Origin: Maricaulis sp048270095
GTDB taxonomy: Bacteria > Pseudomonadota > Alphaproteobacteria > Caulobacterales > Maricaulaceae
Assembly: GCF_048270095.1 (NCBI RefSeq)
Contig: NZ_JBLWTL010000002.1
Location: forward strand, 159,118-223,117
Length of the DNA stretch: 64,000 nucleotides
Direction of reading: 5' to 3'
Position numbers and translations under genes: made by a program
Shown here: piece by piece, positions 27,101-35,154 of the stretch
Position numbering within the stretch: position 1 is the first letter of the stretch
Layout: each line of letters starts with the position of its first letter
The notes under the pieces: model-generated
The model's input: the letters and a program-made list of their open reading frames with translations, nothing else
Database searches by the model: none
Told to the model about the DNA's origin: nothing

Positions 27101-27411
27101 GTGCCGACATCAAAGCGTGCCGTCACCATCACCTGGTCATCACTGGTCTGGGAGTAGACATGCTCGACCGCATCGATCGACCGGATGATCGCCTCGAGCG
27201 GTTCGGTGACCAGTTCGACACCATCGGCGGCGCGCAGGCCATCGGTCTGGACCATGACATCGACCATGGGCACGGAAATCTGCGGCTCTTCCTCGCGCGG
27301 GATGACCATCAGGGCCAGCAGACCGACGGCCAGCGAGGCCAGCAGGATAAGCGGCGTCAGCGGCGAGCGGATGAAGGCCTTGGTGAGGTGTCCGGAAATT
27401 CCCAGCTTCAT
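24133..27411 (-). CDS. RND efflux permease (AcrB/MexB-like superfamily)
   Basis: The 1092-residue inner-membrane transporter shows the RND layout: a first membrane helix (LTPLILLASLAVGLLALMVIP), a large periplasmic loop, helices 2-6, a second loop and helices 7-12. Helix 4 contains the proton-relay aspartate pair (FSIGILVDDAIVVIEN). It exports substrates with a periplasmic adaptor and an outer-membrane channel; no channel gene is in the operon. It overlaps the adaptor stop (ATGA) and the DUF2892 start. Being inside a rhodanese-to-DUF2892 operon facing an SqrR-like regulator, it may export a sulfur compound or a toxic product of sulfide stress. That is inference; a drug or metal substrate is not excluded. 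Confidence 0.9.
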   Translation of the reverse strand: MKLGISGHLTKAFIRSPLTPLILLASLAVGLLALMVIPREEEPQISVPMVDVMVQTDGLRAADGVELVTEPLEAIIRSIDAVEHVYSQTSDDQVMVTARFDVGTDPDAAILRVHERIRANMDRIPHGIPEPLVVGRGIDDVAIVSLTLSPRADHAGHWDDNALYNIVEELRAALLSVEDVGLTYIVGGRADQIRIEPDPERLSQYGITLQQLAARIAEANRSFPVGDLTATDQTWSVTAGQTLQGIPDIGLLLVTSRDGRPVYVRDVATVVIGSMPTDARAWMLNREEGEREWNRLPAVTLAIAKREGANAVVVSEHIIERIESLEGTLIPHGLDVTITRNYGETANEKANELLFHLALATVSIVLLVTFVIGWREGVVVFVVIPTTILLTLFASNLMGYTINRVSLFALIFSIGILVDDAIVVIENIARHWAMRDGRTRVQAAIEAVAEVGNPTIVATLTVVAALLPMLFVSGLMGPYMAPIPVNASAAMIFSFFVAMVLTPWLMKVIAGGKPDKPGDEAAHAHESEGPLGRLYRRVATPVIATRGRAWTLLLVIGVFTLGSMSLFFTRTVTVKLLPFDNKSEFQVVIDLPEGATLERTERVLSEAADRLAALPEATSIQLYSGTAAPFNFNGLVRHYYLRNRPELGDLQVNLAPKTERDRSSHEIALEARQLLDGLDMPEGTVVRVAEIPPGPPVMATLLAEIYGPDAETRRAVATEVRAAFASVPYIVDIDDSFGTPRPRLRIAIDQDSLEFFEVQQSDVYDTIQALIGGMPVGYSHRGEGRNPIDISVALPRGARSWNERLASTPVPANALPGARGVVELGDVVSVTEEPGSYPIYRRDGRYAEMVMGELAGAYEAPIYGMGAVAEALDDRPWTEAVPQPVIRLHGQPANDDAPTLLWDGEWEITYVTFRDMGAAFMVALLGVYVLVVAQFGSFRVPLIVLTPVPLTFIGIMFGHWVFGAAFTATSMIGFIALAGIIVRNSILLVDFIRHGAEAGEPLRETLLRAGAIRFKPIMLTAIAAMIGAVVILGDPIFQGLAISLLFGLASSTLLTVLVIPAIYVIFKDPDEPYIPQSGVQPDAEPVIEGNMP

Positions 27412-28397
27412 GGCTGCACCAGCAGGTCACCGGCGGCGAGACCACCGAGGATCTCCACGCCGTCTGCCGTATCCAGGCCCCGCTGGACGACAATATCGGA
27501 ATGGCTTCCGTCCTGATGTTGTAGCCGGGCATAGTCGACACCGTAGCGGTTCGCCAGATAGTCGGCAGGCACCAGGATGGCGGCGCGCTCATCGACGGCG
27601 ACATAGACCCGCACGCGCTCGCCAACGAAATAGCTGCCAAGGCCCTCGACCACCGCATCGGCGATCACGCGGCCATCTTCAACCTGCGGATAGACTTGCC
27701 GGATATAGCCCGACGGGGAGACATCGCCGGTCAGGTCGGAGCTGTCGACCATCACTGCATCGCCTTCACGAATGCTGCGGGCATGCCGCTCCGGCAAGCG
27801 CAGGCGCAAAAGATAGAGGTCCGAGGCGATCATCGCCACGGCTTCGCCCGGCAGAACAACGCTGCCGGAGGTCACGGGCACCTGCAAGACACGGCCCGAG
27901 GCCGGCGCCAGCACATCGCCCTGCCGCGATTGCTGCACCAGGACATTGCGGCTCTGGCGTGCGGCGGCGAGCTGACCTTCCAGCACCTCTGCAGTGGTGC
28001 GCGCAGCGTCGAGCCGCGCCTGCGGGAAGATACCGCGATCAAACAAGTCCTGGGCCCGGGTCAGATCGATCCGCGCCTGGGCGAGTTGTGATTCCAGAGC
28101 TGCGACATCGCCATTGGCGGCGCCAATCTGCGGCGCGATCCGGTCATCGACGACGACGGCGAGAATATCGCCGGCCGCGACGGCGTGGCCCTCATCAACC
28201 CTCAATTCGCCGATCGTACCGCCGATCCGCGCCCGGGCGCTGACCACATCGATACTCTCGACGGTGGCAAAGACCGCCTTGCGGTCAACGATATTCTGTT
28301 CGGTGACCGTGTAGGTCCCGCCGGTCTGGGCCATGGCGGGCGCGGCCAGCAGGGCCAGGGGAAAGAGGATTGCGGACAGTCGCATGGGAGGCCTCAT
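27408..28397 (-). CDS. RND periplasmic adaptor subunit (membrane fusion protein)
   Basis: The 329-residue protein has a signal peptide (LSAILFPLALLAAPAMA-Q). It then shows the adaptor layout: a barrel-sandwich half (IGGTIGELRVDEGHAVAAGDILAVV), a short coiled coil (about 85-135) and the second lipoyl half (VLAPASGRVLQVPVTSGSVVLPGEAV), followed by beta-barrel and membrane-proximal domains. It links the permease to an outer-membrane channel. Two in-frame ATGs (28397, 28385) are possible; the first overlaps the rhodanese stop as TGATG. No metal-binding His/Met-rich tail is visible, which argues mildly against a heavy-metal pump. Confidence 0.88.
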   Translation of the reverse strand: MRPPMRLSAILFPLALLAAPAMAQTGGTYTVTEQNIVDRKAVFATVESIDVVSARARIGGTIGELRVDEGHAVAAGDILAVVVDDRIAPQIGAANGDVAALESQLAQARIDLTRAQDLFDRGIFPQARLDAARTTAEVLEGQLAAARQSRNVLVQQSRQGDVLAPASGRVLQVPVTSGSVVLPGEAVAMIASDLYLLRLRLPERHARSIREGDAVMVDSSDLTGDVSPSGYIRQVYPQVEDGRVIADAVVEGLGSYFVGERVRVYVAVDERAAILVPADYLANRYGVDYARLQHQDGSHSDIVVQRGLDTADGVEILGGLAAGDLLVQP

Positions 28398-28750
28398 CAG
28401 GCTTGTGGATCGAACATGGCGCCGGTGGCCGGATCAATGGCAATCGTCGAAAGACCCGCCTGCTTCCAGGCCATGAGCCCACCACGCACATGCGTGGAGA
28501 TCGGGATGCCAGCCGCCTCACAGCGCGCCACTGCATCGGCGGAACGCTTGCCGGAACCGCAATGGAAGATCACCTCACGGGTCTTGTCGAGGGGCAGGGC
28601 GGCGGGATCGAAGGTCGAAAGCGGGAAAAGCAGGGCACCATGAATGCGCTCGGAGGCGTATTCGCGCGGCTCGCGGACATCAATCAGTATGGCTTGTTTC
28701 GACTGCACCGCTTCAATGGTGGTTTTCGGATCCAGCTCACGCAGGCTCAT
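28397..28750 (-). CDS. Single-domain rhodanese (sulfurtransferase)
   Basis: The 117-residue protein is one rhodanese domain. It has IDVREPREYASERIHGA near 23-39 and active-site loop IFHCGSGKRS with C64 as the cysteine that carries persulfide. It would transfer sulfane sulfur to thiols or cyanide. ATG 28750 follows AGGGAG; an ATG 13 codons upstream overlaps the promoter region and is unlikely. It heads the operon rhodanese, adaptor, RND permease, DUF2892, divergent from the ArsR-type sensor and sulfide:quinone oxidoreductase. The position supports a role in persulfide handling. Confidence 0.87.
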   Translation of the reverse strand: MSLRELDPKTTIEAVQSKQAILIDVREPREYASERIHGALLFPLSTFDPAALPLDKTREVIFHCGSGKRSADAVARCEAAGIPISTHVRGGLMAWKQAGLSTIAIDPATGAMFDPQA

Positions 28751-28779
28751 CGGGGCATCTCCCTGGGGTGAAGAAAACA

Positions 28780-28823
28780 TAATTGACAACTAATGTAGTG
28801 AAAGATATTTTAGTGTCAACTAA
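28780..28823. promoter_or_regulatory. Paired operator for the ArsR-type persulfide sensor
   Basis: Two related 14-base sites lie 30 bases apart centre to centre (three helical turns): TAATTGACAACTAA at 28780-28793 and TTAGTGTCAACTAA at 28810-28823. The second is a palindrome, TTAGT-N4-ACTAA; the first keeps the ACTAA half and a degenerate left half. They sit in the only gap between the divergent rhodanese and arsR operons and overlap promoter elements of both. The repressor encoded at 28838 is the obvious candidate to bind them; this is inferred from position. Confidence 0.65.
28783..28811 (+). promoter_or_regulatory. Sigma-70-type promoter of the arsR-sqr operon
   Basis: TTGACA (28783-28788) and TATTTT (28806-28811) are 17 bases apart. 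Transcription would start near 28818, so the repressor start is likely ATG 28838 rather than ATG 28823. The -35 lies in the first operator and the -10 touches the second, so a bound repressor would block it. On the minus strand another TTGACA (28820-28815) faces the rhodanese operon. Confidence 0.65.
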
Positions 28824-28837
28824 TGTTTGGAAAACCG

Positions 28838-29185
28838 ATGACCGCAAGCCCGACAGCCTCCGCAACCGATGTTCATTTTGCCGACCTCCAGCATCAGGCC
28901 GGCGACGCTGCGGCCTTCCTCAAACAACTCGCCAACGAGAAACGACTCCTCATTCTTTGTCGCCTCGCAATGGGTGAGGCGACGGTATCGGAATTGTGCG
29001 AAATGGCGGGACTGTCACAGTCGGCGATGTCGCAACACCTCGCCAAGATGCGCAGTGAGGGCCTGGTCTCCGGCCGCAAGGCCGGCCTGCAGGTTCACTA
29101 TTCGATCGCGGATGAGCGCTGCCACGGCATTCTGAAACATCTCAAGGAAGATTTCTGCATCGCCGCCGACAGCCTGCAAGGCTGA
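28838..29185 (+). CDS. ArsR-family persulfide-sensing repressor, SqrR/BigR type
   Basis: The 115-residue winged-helix protein has the ArsR core (LANEKRLLILCRLAMGEATVSELCEMAGLSQSAMSQHLAKMRSEGLVSGRKAG). With ATG 28838 as start, cysteines fall at 41 and 107. These are the two positions that form a polysulfide bridge in Rhodobacter SqrR. Additional cysteines are C54 and C95. The metal-site histidines/cysteines of ArsR or CadC types are not evident. Its neighbours are sulfide:quinone oxidoreductase, rhodanese and a YgaP-like protein, all sulfur genes. It probably represses both divergent operons until sulfide or persulfide oxidises the cysteines. GGAAAACCG before the ATG is a modest ribosome-binding site. 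Confidence 0.85.
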   Translation: MTASPTASATDVHFADLQHQAGDAAAFLKQLANEKRLLILCRLAMGEATVSELCEMAGLSQSAMSQHLAKMRSEGLVSGRKAGLQVHYSIADERCHGILKHLKEDFCIAADSLQG

Positions 29186-29218
29186 TCAGCGACCCTCTCA
29201 ACCCTGAAGGAGCGTGAC

Positions 29219-30508
29219 ATGGCACACATTGTTGTACTGGGAGCTGGACTGGGCGGCGTACCGATGGCCCTCGAGGCCCGCAAACACGCCGGCAAGTCCG
29301 ATACCGTCACCGTCATCAGCGACAGCGCGACCTTTCACTTCACGCCCTCCAATCCCTGGGTCGCCGTTGACTGGCGCAAGCCCGACCAGATCAAGGTCGA
29401 GCTTGAGCCGATGTTGAGCAAGAAGAAGATCGCCTTTATCCATTCCGCCGCAACCGGTTTGCGACCACAGGACAACGCGATCGACCTGGCCAATGGCGAG
29501 ACCGTCACCTACGATTATCTGGCAATCTGTACCGGTCCCGAGCTCGCCTTCGACGAGATCGAGGGGCTGGGTCCCCATGGCGGCTTCACGCAATCGGTCT
29601 GTCATGTCGATCATGCCGCGGCCTCGAAACAGGTCTGGGATGACTTCGTCGCTGATCCGGGCCCGATCGTGGTCGGCGCCGTCCAGGGCGCGTCCTGCTT
29701 CGGACCGGCCTATGAATCCGCCATGATCATGGAAACCGATCTGCGCCGCCGCAAGATTCGCGACAAGGTGCCGATGACCTTCGTGACCTCCGAACCCTAT
29801 ATCGGCCATCTCGGGCTGGACGGTGTCGGCGATACCAAGGGCCTGCTCGAGAGCGAGCTGCGCAACCGGCATATCAAATGGATCACCAGCGCCCGCGTCA
29901 CCAAGGTCGAGGACGGGCTGATGCATGTCGAGCAGGTCGCCGAGGACGGGACCGTCGCCAAGACCCATGAATTGCCCTTCAAATACTCGATGATGCTGCC
30001 ACCCTTCCGCGGCATTCCCGCGCTTCGCGGCATTGAGGGCCTGGTCAATCCGCGCGGCTTCGTCATCGTCGACAAGACCCAGCGCAACCCGACCTTCCCC
30101 AATATCTACGGCATCGGCGTCTGCATCGCGATTCCGCCCGTTGGCAATTACGCGGTCCCTGTCGGCGTACCGAAAACCGGCTTCATGATCGAATCCATGG
30201 TCGTGGCAGCGGCCCGCAATATGCGCGCCGTGATGAAAGGCGAAGAGCCCGTCAATGAGGCGACCTGGAATGCCGTCTGCATCGCCGATTTCGGCGATGG
30301 CGGCGTCGCCTTCGTGGCCATGCCGCAAATTCCGCCGCGCAATGTCAACTGGGCCGCGGAGGGCAAATGGGTCCACATGGCCAAGGAGGCCTTCGAAAGC
30401 TATTTCATCGGCAAGATCCGCAGCGGCACCGGCGAGCCCTTCTATGAAAAGGCCGCCTTCGACATGCTGGGCATCCATAAGGTGAAGCCGCCAACGCCGG
30501 CCGAATGA
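29219..30508 (+). CDS. sqr: Sulfide:quinone oxidoreductase
   Basis: The 429-residue flavoprotein starts IVVLGAGLGGVPMALEAR (FAD-binding). It carries the cysteines expected of catalytic SQR: C128 (QSVCHVDHA), C160 (GASCFGPAYE) and C354 (NAVCIADFGD), close to the numbering of the well-studied Acidithiobacillus enzyme. It oxidises sulfide at the inner membrane, reduces quinone and releases sulfane sulfur, which the rhodanese could accept. It is 33 bases downstream of the repressor gene, with a strong GAAGGAG ribosome-binding site. Flavocytochrome c sulfide dehydrogenase is less likely because there is no signal peptide or cytochrome partner. Confidence 0.88.
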   Translation: MAHIVVLGAGLGGVPMALEARKHAGKSDTVTVISDSATFHFTPSNPWVAVDWRKPDQIKVELEPMLSKKKIAFIHSAATGLRPQDNAIDLANGETVTYDYLAICTGPELAFDEIEGLGPHGGFTQSVCHVDHAAASKQVWDDFVADPGPIVVGAVQGASCFGPAYESAMIMETDLRRRKIRDKVPMTFVTSEPYIGHLGLDGVGDTKGLLESELRNRHIKWITSARVTKVEDGLMHVEQVAEDGTVAKTHELPFKYSMMLPPFRGIPALRGIEGLVNPRGFVIVDKTQRNPTFPNIYGIGVCIAIPPVGNYAVPVGVPKTGFMIESMVVAAARNMRAVMKGEEPVNEATWNAVCIADFGDGGVAFVAMPQIPPRNVNWAAEGKWVHMAKEAFESYFIGKIRSGTGEPFYEKAAFDMLGIHKVKPPTPAE

Positions 30509-30635
30509 GGTCGTGTGAGGTTTCAGTGACATCACCGGAAGCGCTGGTCTCCAGGCTTGTCGGCTGAAGGCGGTCGGCTAGGCTGACCGCCTCGCCATTT
30601 TGCGCGAGACAGTGACGTTCCAGGGTGATGCCGCC

Positions 30636-31286
30636 ATGAAATTCTTTATCGATACTGCCGAAACTGCTGAAATCCGCGAATTGGCGACGACCGGTCTTGT
30701 CGACGGCATCACGACAAACCCGTCGCTGATCAAACAGTCCGGCCGGGATTTCATGGAAGTCATCGCCGAGATTTGCGACATCATTCCCGGACCGGTGTCC
30801 GCTGAAGTGGTGGCCATGGATGTCGAGGGCATGCTCCGCGAGGGCCGGCGTCTCGCCGGGATTGCCGGCAATGTTACCGTCAAACTGCCACTGACCTGGG
30901 ACGGGCTGAAAGCCTGCCGCGCCCTGAGTGATGAAGGCATAGCGACCAATGTCACGCTCTGCTTCTCGGCCAATCAGGCCCTGCTGGCCGCCAAGGCCGG
31001 CGCGAGTTTCATCTCGCCCTTTATCGGCCGGCTCGACGATCTCGGTGTCGACGGCATGGAGCTGATCCACAAGATCCGCGCGATCTACGATATTTATGGC
31101 TTCGAGACGGAAATTCTCGCGGCTTCAATCCGCTCGGCCGCCCATGTCGAGGCCTGCGCCCTGGCGGGTGCGGATGTCGCGACCATTCCGCCGAACGTCC
31201 TCAAATCCCTCGCCCGGCACATGTTGACCGACAAGGGCCTGGCCAGCTTCCTCGCCGACTGGGATGCCACCGGCCAGACGATCTGA
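30636..31286 (+). CDS. tal: Transaldolase, small (type 3B / FSA-like)
   Basis: The 216-residue enzyme is a short single-domain (beta/alpha)8 transaldolase. It starts MKFFIDTAETAEIRELATTGLVDGITTNPSLI, with the Schiff-base lysine at K83 in NVTVKLPLTWDG. Other motifs are NVTLCFSANQALLAAKAGA and ISPFIGRLDD. It either transfers dihydroxyacetone units in the pentose phosphate pathway or acts as fructose-6-phosphate aldolase; sequence alone does not separate these. ATG 30636 gives the family length. In many alphaproteobacteria this gene lies near priA; here it stands alone downstream of sqr, with a 127-base gap. Confidence 0.88.
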   Translation: MKFFIDTAETAEIRELATTGLVDGITTNPSLIKQSGRDFMEVIAEICDIIPGPVSAEVVAMDVEGMLREGRRLAGIAGNVTVKLPLTWDGLKACRALSDEGIATNVTLCFSANQALLAAKAGASFISPFIGRLDDLGVDGMELIHKIRAIYDIYGFETEILAASIRSAAHVEACALAGADVATIPPNVLKSLARHMLTDKGLASFLADWDATGQTI

Positions 31287-31457
31287 CCGCCACCGCGCTC
31301 TGCTGCACTGCAATATAAAAATGTGCATAAGCTTTCCGGTCGTGTTATGGGGGCGCTGACGCGTCACCCGAAAATCGGACCAGTCGGCCAAGTCAGTTAG
31401 CTGACATCTTGAGGCATGATCTGGAGCAAACACGCGCCCGGATTGGAAATAGACCTC

Positions 31458-33581
31458 ATGTCACTGAACACCCGCATTGCGCCGGCATTGGCCCGCGCGC
31501 TTGAAAAGAAGGGTTTTGCCACCCTCACAGAAGTCCAGGAATCGGTGCTCGCACCGGAAGCCGACGGCGCCGACCTTCTGGTCTCGGCCCAGACCGGCTC
31601 TGGCAAGACCGCCGCATTCGGCATGGCCATTGCCCCGACCCTGCTCGGCGAGGCCGAACGCTTCGAACGCGGTGCCGAACCGATGGCGCTTGTCGTCGCC
31701 CCAACCCGCGAACTGGCGCTGCAGGTCCAGCGCGAACTGGTCTGGCTCTATGGCGAGACCGGCGCCCGCGTCGTCACCTGCGTTGGCGGCATGGACACGC
31801 GTACCGAACGCCGCGCGCTTGAAGCGGGCTGCCACATCGTCGTCGGCACGCCGGGCCGCCTGCGCGACCATATCGAACGCGGCGCGCTCGATCTGTCCTC
31901 CCTGCGCGCCGTTGTCCTCGACGAAGCCGATGAAATGCTCGATTTCGGCTTCCGCGAAGACCTCGAATATATCCTCGACGCCGCACCGGCGAGCCGCCGC
32001 ACCCTGATGTTCTCGGCCACCGTGCCGCGCTCGATTGCCGATATGGCCAAGCGCTATCAGCGCAATGCCGTGCGCATCTCCACGGTCTCGGAACGCGCCC
32101 AGCACAGCGATATCGAATACAAGGCGCTCTCGGTGGCGCCCAGCGATCGCGAACACGCCATCATCAACGTCCTGCGTTTCTATGATGCCCCGAGCGCCAT
32201 CGTCTTTTGCGCCACGCGCGAAGCAGTCAACCGGCTCTCCAGCCGCTTCGGCAATCGCGGCTTTGCCGTTGTCGCCCTGTCCGGAGAACTGAGCCAGAAA
32301 GACCGCACCTCGGCCCTGCAGGCGATGCGTGATGGCCGGGCCCGCGTCTGCGTCGCCACCGATGTCGCCGCGCGCGGCATCGATCTGCCCGGCCTCGAAC
32401 TGGTGATCCATGCCGACCTGCCGACCAATAGCGACACGCTGCTTCACCGCTCCGGCCGCACCGGCCGGGCCGGCCAGAAAGGGACTTGCGTCCTGATCGT
32501 GCCACATACCCGCCGCGGCCGTGCCCAGCGCCTGCTGCGCGACGGCAAGATCCAGGCGGAATGGGGCAATGCGCCAAGCCTGGACGATATTACCGCAAAA
32601 GACCGCGAGCGCGTCATGACCGACCCGTCGCTGTCGGAGACCTATGACGAGGCTGCCCTCGCCATGGCCCAGGAACTGCTCTCGCGCTATCCGGCCGAAC
32701 AGATTGCCGCCGCCTTCCTCAATCGCCGCCAGGCCGATATGCCGTCGGCCGAGGAATTGATCGAGAATCCCGGCACCTATTCCAATGAGGGCCCGGGCGC
32801 ACCGGAAAAGCGCCGCGAGCCGTTTGGCGACAGTGTCTGGTACCGTCTCACCGCGGGCCGCAAACACCGCGCCGAACCGCGCTGGATCCTGCCGCTGATC
32901 TGCCGTCTGGGCCATATCACCAAACGCGAGATCGGCGCGATCCAGATCGGCGAGGAAGAAAGCCGTTTCGAAATCCTGGCCTCGGCCTCTGACCGTTTCA
33001 TGGAAGCGGTGCAGAAAGCCGGCGGTGGCGAAAAGTCGATCCGCATCACCCGTGATGAGGGCGGTGCCGACGCGCCTCTCGACCGTCCCCGCACCCCGCG
33101 TCAGCCGGCCGCCTATACCGGCCGCCCGAAACCGGCCCGTGATGGCGAAGGTGGTGGCGATTTCACACCGCGTCCGAAACCCTATGCCGGCAAGTCCGAC
33201 AAGCCCTACCAGGGCAAGTCGCGGGATGACGCCGCTTTCACCGCACCCTACGCACCGAAGGCCAAGCCGCGCGCCAGCGACGGCGACAAGGCCTACACAC
33301 CCAAACCCCGTAAGGCCGATGGCGACAAGCCTTTCGCCCCGAAGGGCAAGCCACGCGCTGCCGAGGGCGGCGCGCCGTTCAAGCCACGCAGCAAACCTTT
33401 CAGTGCTGACCGCAAGACCGGTGCAAAAGCGGGAACGCCGCGCCCGAGCAAGCCCTGGGATCCGGCAGTCGTCGCCTCGGCCCCGGTCAAGCGCCGTTCG
33501 CCAACCGAGAGCCCGGCTCCCGGTGGTCCCGATCACGCGCTGAAGAAGACCAAGAAGAAAGCCAAGCCGTCGGAAGAGTAA
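31458..33581 (+). CDS. DEAD-box RNA helicase with DbpA-type RNA-binding domain and basic tail
   Basis: The 707-residue protein contains all helicase motifs: AQTGSGKT, PTRELA, VLDEADEML, FSATVPRS, IVFCATREAVN and HRSGRTGRAG. A DbpA/CsdA-type RNA-binding domain follows at about 450-525 (WYRLTAGRKHRAEPRWILPLICRLGHI). The last 170 residues are a low-complexity Lys/Pro/Arg-rich tail, probably disordered and RNA-binding. It likely acts in ribosome assembly or cold adaptation. ATG 31458 is preferred because it starts the homologous sequence (MSLNTRIAPALARAL). The 171-base gap upstream is locally A+T-rich (TATAAAAATG near 31315) and may hold the promoter. Confidence 0.9.
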   Translation: MSLNTRIAPALARALEKKGFATLTEVQESVLAPEADGADLLVSAQTGSGKTAAFGMAIAPTLLGEAERFERGAEPMALVVAPTRELALQVQRELVWLYGETGARVVTCVGGMDTRTERRALEAGCHIVVGTPGRLRDHIERGALDLSSLRAVVLDEADEMLDFGFREDLEYILDAAPASRRTLMFSATVPRSIADMAKRYQRNAVRISTVSERAQHSDIEYKALSVAPSDREHAIINVLRFYDAPSAIVFCATREAVNRLSSRFGNRGFAVVALSGELSQKDRTSALQAMRDGRARVCVATDVAARGIDLPGLELVIHADLPTNSDTLLHRSGRTGRAGQKGTCVLIVPHTRRGRAQRLLRDGKIQAEWGNAPSLDDITAKDRERVMTDPSLSETYDEAALAMAQELLSRYPAEQIAAAFLNRRQADMPSAEELIENPGTYSNEGPGAPEKRREPFGDSVWYRLTAGRKHRAEPRWILPLICRLGHITKREIGAIQIGEEESRFEILASASDRFMEAVQKAGGGEKSIRITRDEGGADAPLDRPRTPRQPAAYTGRPKPARDGEGGGDFTPRPKPYAGKSDKPYQGKSRDDAAFTAPYAPKAKPRASDGDKAYTPKPRKADGDKPFAPKGKPRAAEGGAPFKPRSKPFSADRKTGAKAGTPRPSKPWDPAVVASAPVKRRSPTESPAPGGPDHALKKTKKKAKPSEE

Positions 33582-33594
33582 TCGCGTCAGACCT

Positions 33595-33626
33595 GCGGGC
33601 GATGGCGGATAACCGTCATCGCCCGC
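33595..33626 (+). terminator. Hairpin after the helicase gene
   Basis: A 14-base near-perfect stem (GCGGGCGATGGCGG / CCGTCATCGCCCGC, loop ATAA) lies between the convergent helicase and MFS genes. There is no clear T-run on either side, so function as a terminator is likely by position only. Confidence 0.5.
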
Positions 33627-33631
33627 CGGGA

Positions 33632-34882
33632 CTATTCTTCGTCCGCCGGTTTCAACTCGTCTGTCCTGGACAAGTCCGGGAATAGCTTGAACCAGCTGGC
33701 CGCTGTGATCAGCGCCAGAACGCCGCCCATCAGCACCGCACCGACCGGGCCGAGAAACCGCGCCGCGACACCGGATTCAAACTCGCCCAGCTCGTTCGAC
33801 GCCGAGATGAACATGAACTCGACCGCCGAGACGCGCCCGCGCATGCTCTGCGGCGTCGAGAGCTGGATGATGGACTGACGGATATAGACCGAGATCATGT
33901 CAGCCGCGCCGGTAATCGCCAGCATGGCCATCGACAGGATGATCAGTGTGGAAAGCGCGAACCCGATCATGGCCACCCCGTAAACCGCGATCGCGCCCAG
34001 CATCCAGCCGCCGACATGGCGCGTCAGCGGCCGGGTTGCGAGCATGAAGGCGACAATCGCGGCGCCCACTGCCGGCGCTGTCCGCAACAGGCCCAGCCCG
34101 ACGGTATCGGTGTGAAGGATGTCGCGCGCGAAGACCGGCAGAAGCGCCGTGACACCGCCGAACAGGACCACGACCAGGTCGAGCGAGATCGCCCCGAGCA
34201 CGATGCGGTTATTGCGCACATAGCGCAGGCCCTCCACGATCAGCGCGCGCCCGTTGACGCCGCGGACATGTTCATGCTGCGGCGTGCGCGCCGTCCAGAT
34301 CGCATAGGTGCCGATCATGACGAGCACGAAGCTGACCGCATACACCGTCGCCGGACCCGCGATATAGAGCAGGCCGGCAATCGCCGGACCGGTAATCGCC
34401 GCAGCCTGGAAACCGAGCGAATTCCACGCAATCGCCTGACGCAATTCATCGCGCGGGATGAGGCGCGCAAACAGGGCGCTTGAGGCGGCCGGCGAAAAGG
34501 CGTGCATCACACCCAAAGCCAGCGAGACCGAGAAGATCATCCACAATGCGGTCGGTCCGGCGAAGAAGGGGCTTGCCACCAGTACCAGCGTGCACAGGGC
34601 GCGCCCGATATTGGTCAGGACCAGGATCATCTTGCGATCCAGCCGGTCAGCCGCCTGGCCACCGACCAGGGAGAGCAGCAGCACCGGTGCGAATTGCGCC
34701 AGGCCCACCATGCCCAGCATCAGCGCTGATTCCTCGACGGAACGGGTCTGGCGCGCAATGTCATAGACCTGCCAGCCAATCGCGACGGCCATCATCTGCC
34801 GCGCGGCGGAGATCGACTGACGCATGATCCAGTAGCGCAGGAAGGCATCATGCCGGAATACGGCGATCGATGGCAGCAACAC
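33632..34882 (-). CDS. Major facilitator superfamily exporter, EntS-like
   Basis: The 416-residue membrane protein has about 12 hydrophobic segments. GGQAADRLDRKMILVLTNIGRAL in the loop after helix 2 is the MFS signature, and FSPAASSALFARLIPRDELRQAIAWNSL is typical of the EntS/bacilysin-exporter-like group. It probably expels a small molecule; the substrate is unknown. I chose GTG 34882 because GGGGGGA lies 7 bases upstream; a TTG at 34933 would add 17 residues without a ribosome-binding site. There is no gene for siderophore synthesis nearby. It is divergent from moaA. Confidence 0.82.
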   Translation of the reverse strand: MLLPSIAVFRHDAFLRYWIMRQSISAARQMMAVAIGWQVYDIARQTRSVEESALMLGMVGLAQFAPVLLLSLVGGQAADRLDRKMILVLTNIGRALCTLVLVASPFFAGPTALWMIFSVSLALGVMHAFSPAASSALFARLIPRDELRQAIAWNSLGFQAAAITGPAIAGLLYIAGPATVYAVSFVLVMIGTYAIWTARTPQHEHVRGVNGRALIVEGLRYVRNNRIVLGAISLDLVVVLFGGVTALLPVFARDILHTDTVGLGLLRTAPAVGAAIVAFMLATRPLTRHVGGWMLGAIAVYGVAMIGFALSTLIILSMAMLAITGAADMISVYIRQSIIQLSTPQSMRGRVSAVEFMFISASNELGEFESGVAARFLGPVGAVLMGGVLALITAASWFKLFPDLSRTDELKPADEE

Positions 34883-35154
34883 GGTATAATCCCCCCGGAA
34901 CACCGACGCCCCGACGCGTGGCGCCGTAGCCAATACGACCAGCCATACACAGAGCCGCCTTGAAGCGAAAACCGAAACTGGCCGGGCGCTGCGATAGCTG
35001 AAAAAGCCCGCCTCGCATCACAATCACGCCAGTGGCGCATCTGCGCATTCGCTCACCATCACACTTCACGCTAGACTGCGACGACTCGCCGCTTCGCCAC
35101 AGGGCGATTTTTGATGTTTATCAAGCCGGTAAGTTTGCCGCGACCGAGGTTTTT

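Noticed and set aside
31461..33536. Very long open frame (691 codons) opposite the DEAD-box helicase
   Set aside because: It is an antisense shadow caused by high-GC codon bias; the helicase on the plus strand has all family motifs and the antisense product matches nothing.
34934..35154. Molybdenum cofactor riboswitch upstream of moaA
   Set aside because: I could not find the conserved core helices by eye; a covariance-model search would be needed to claim it.
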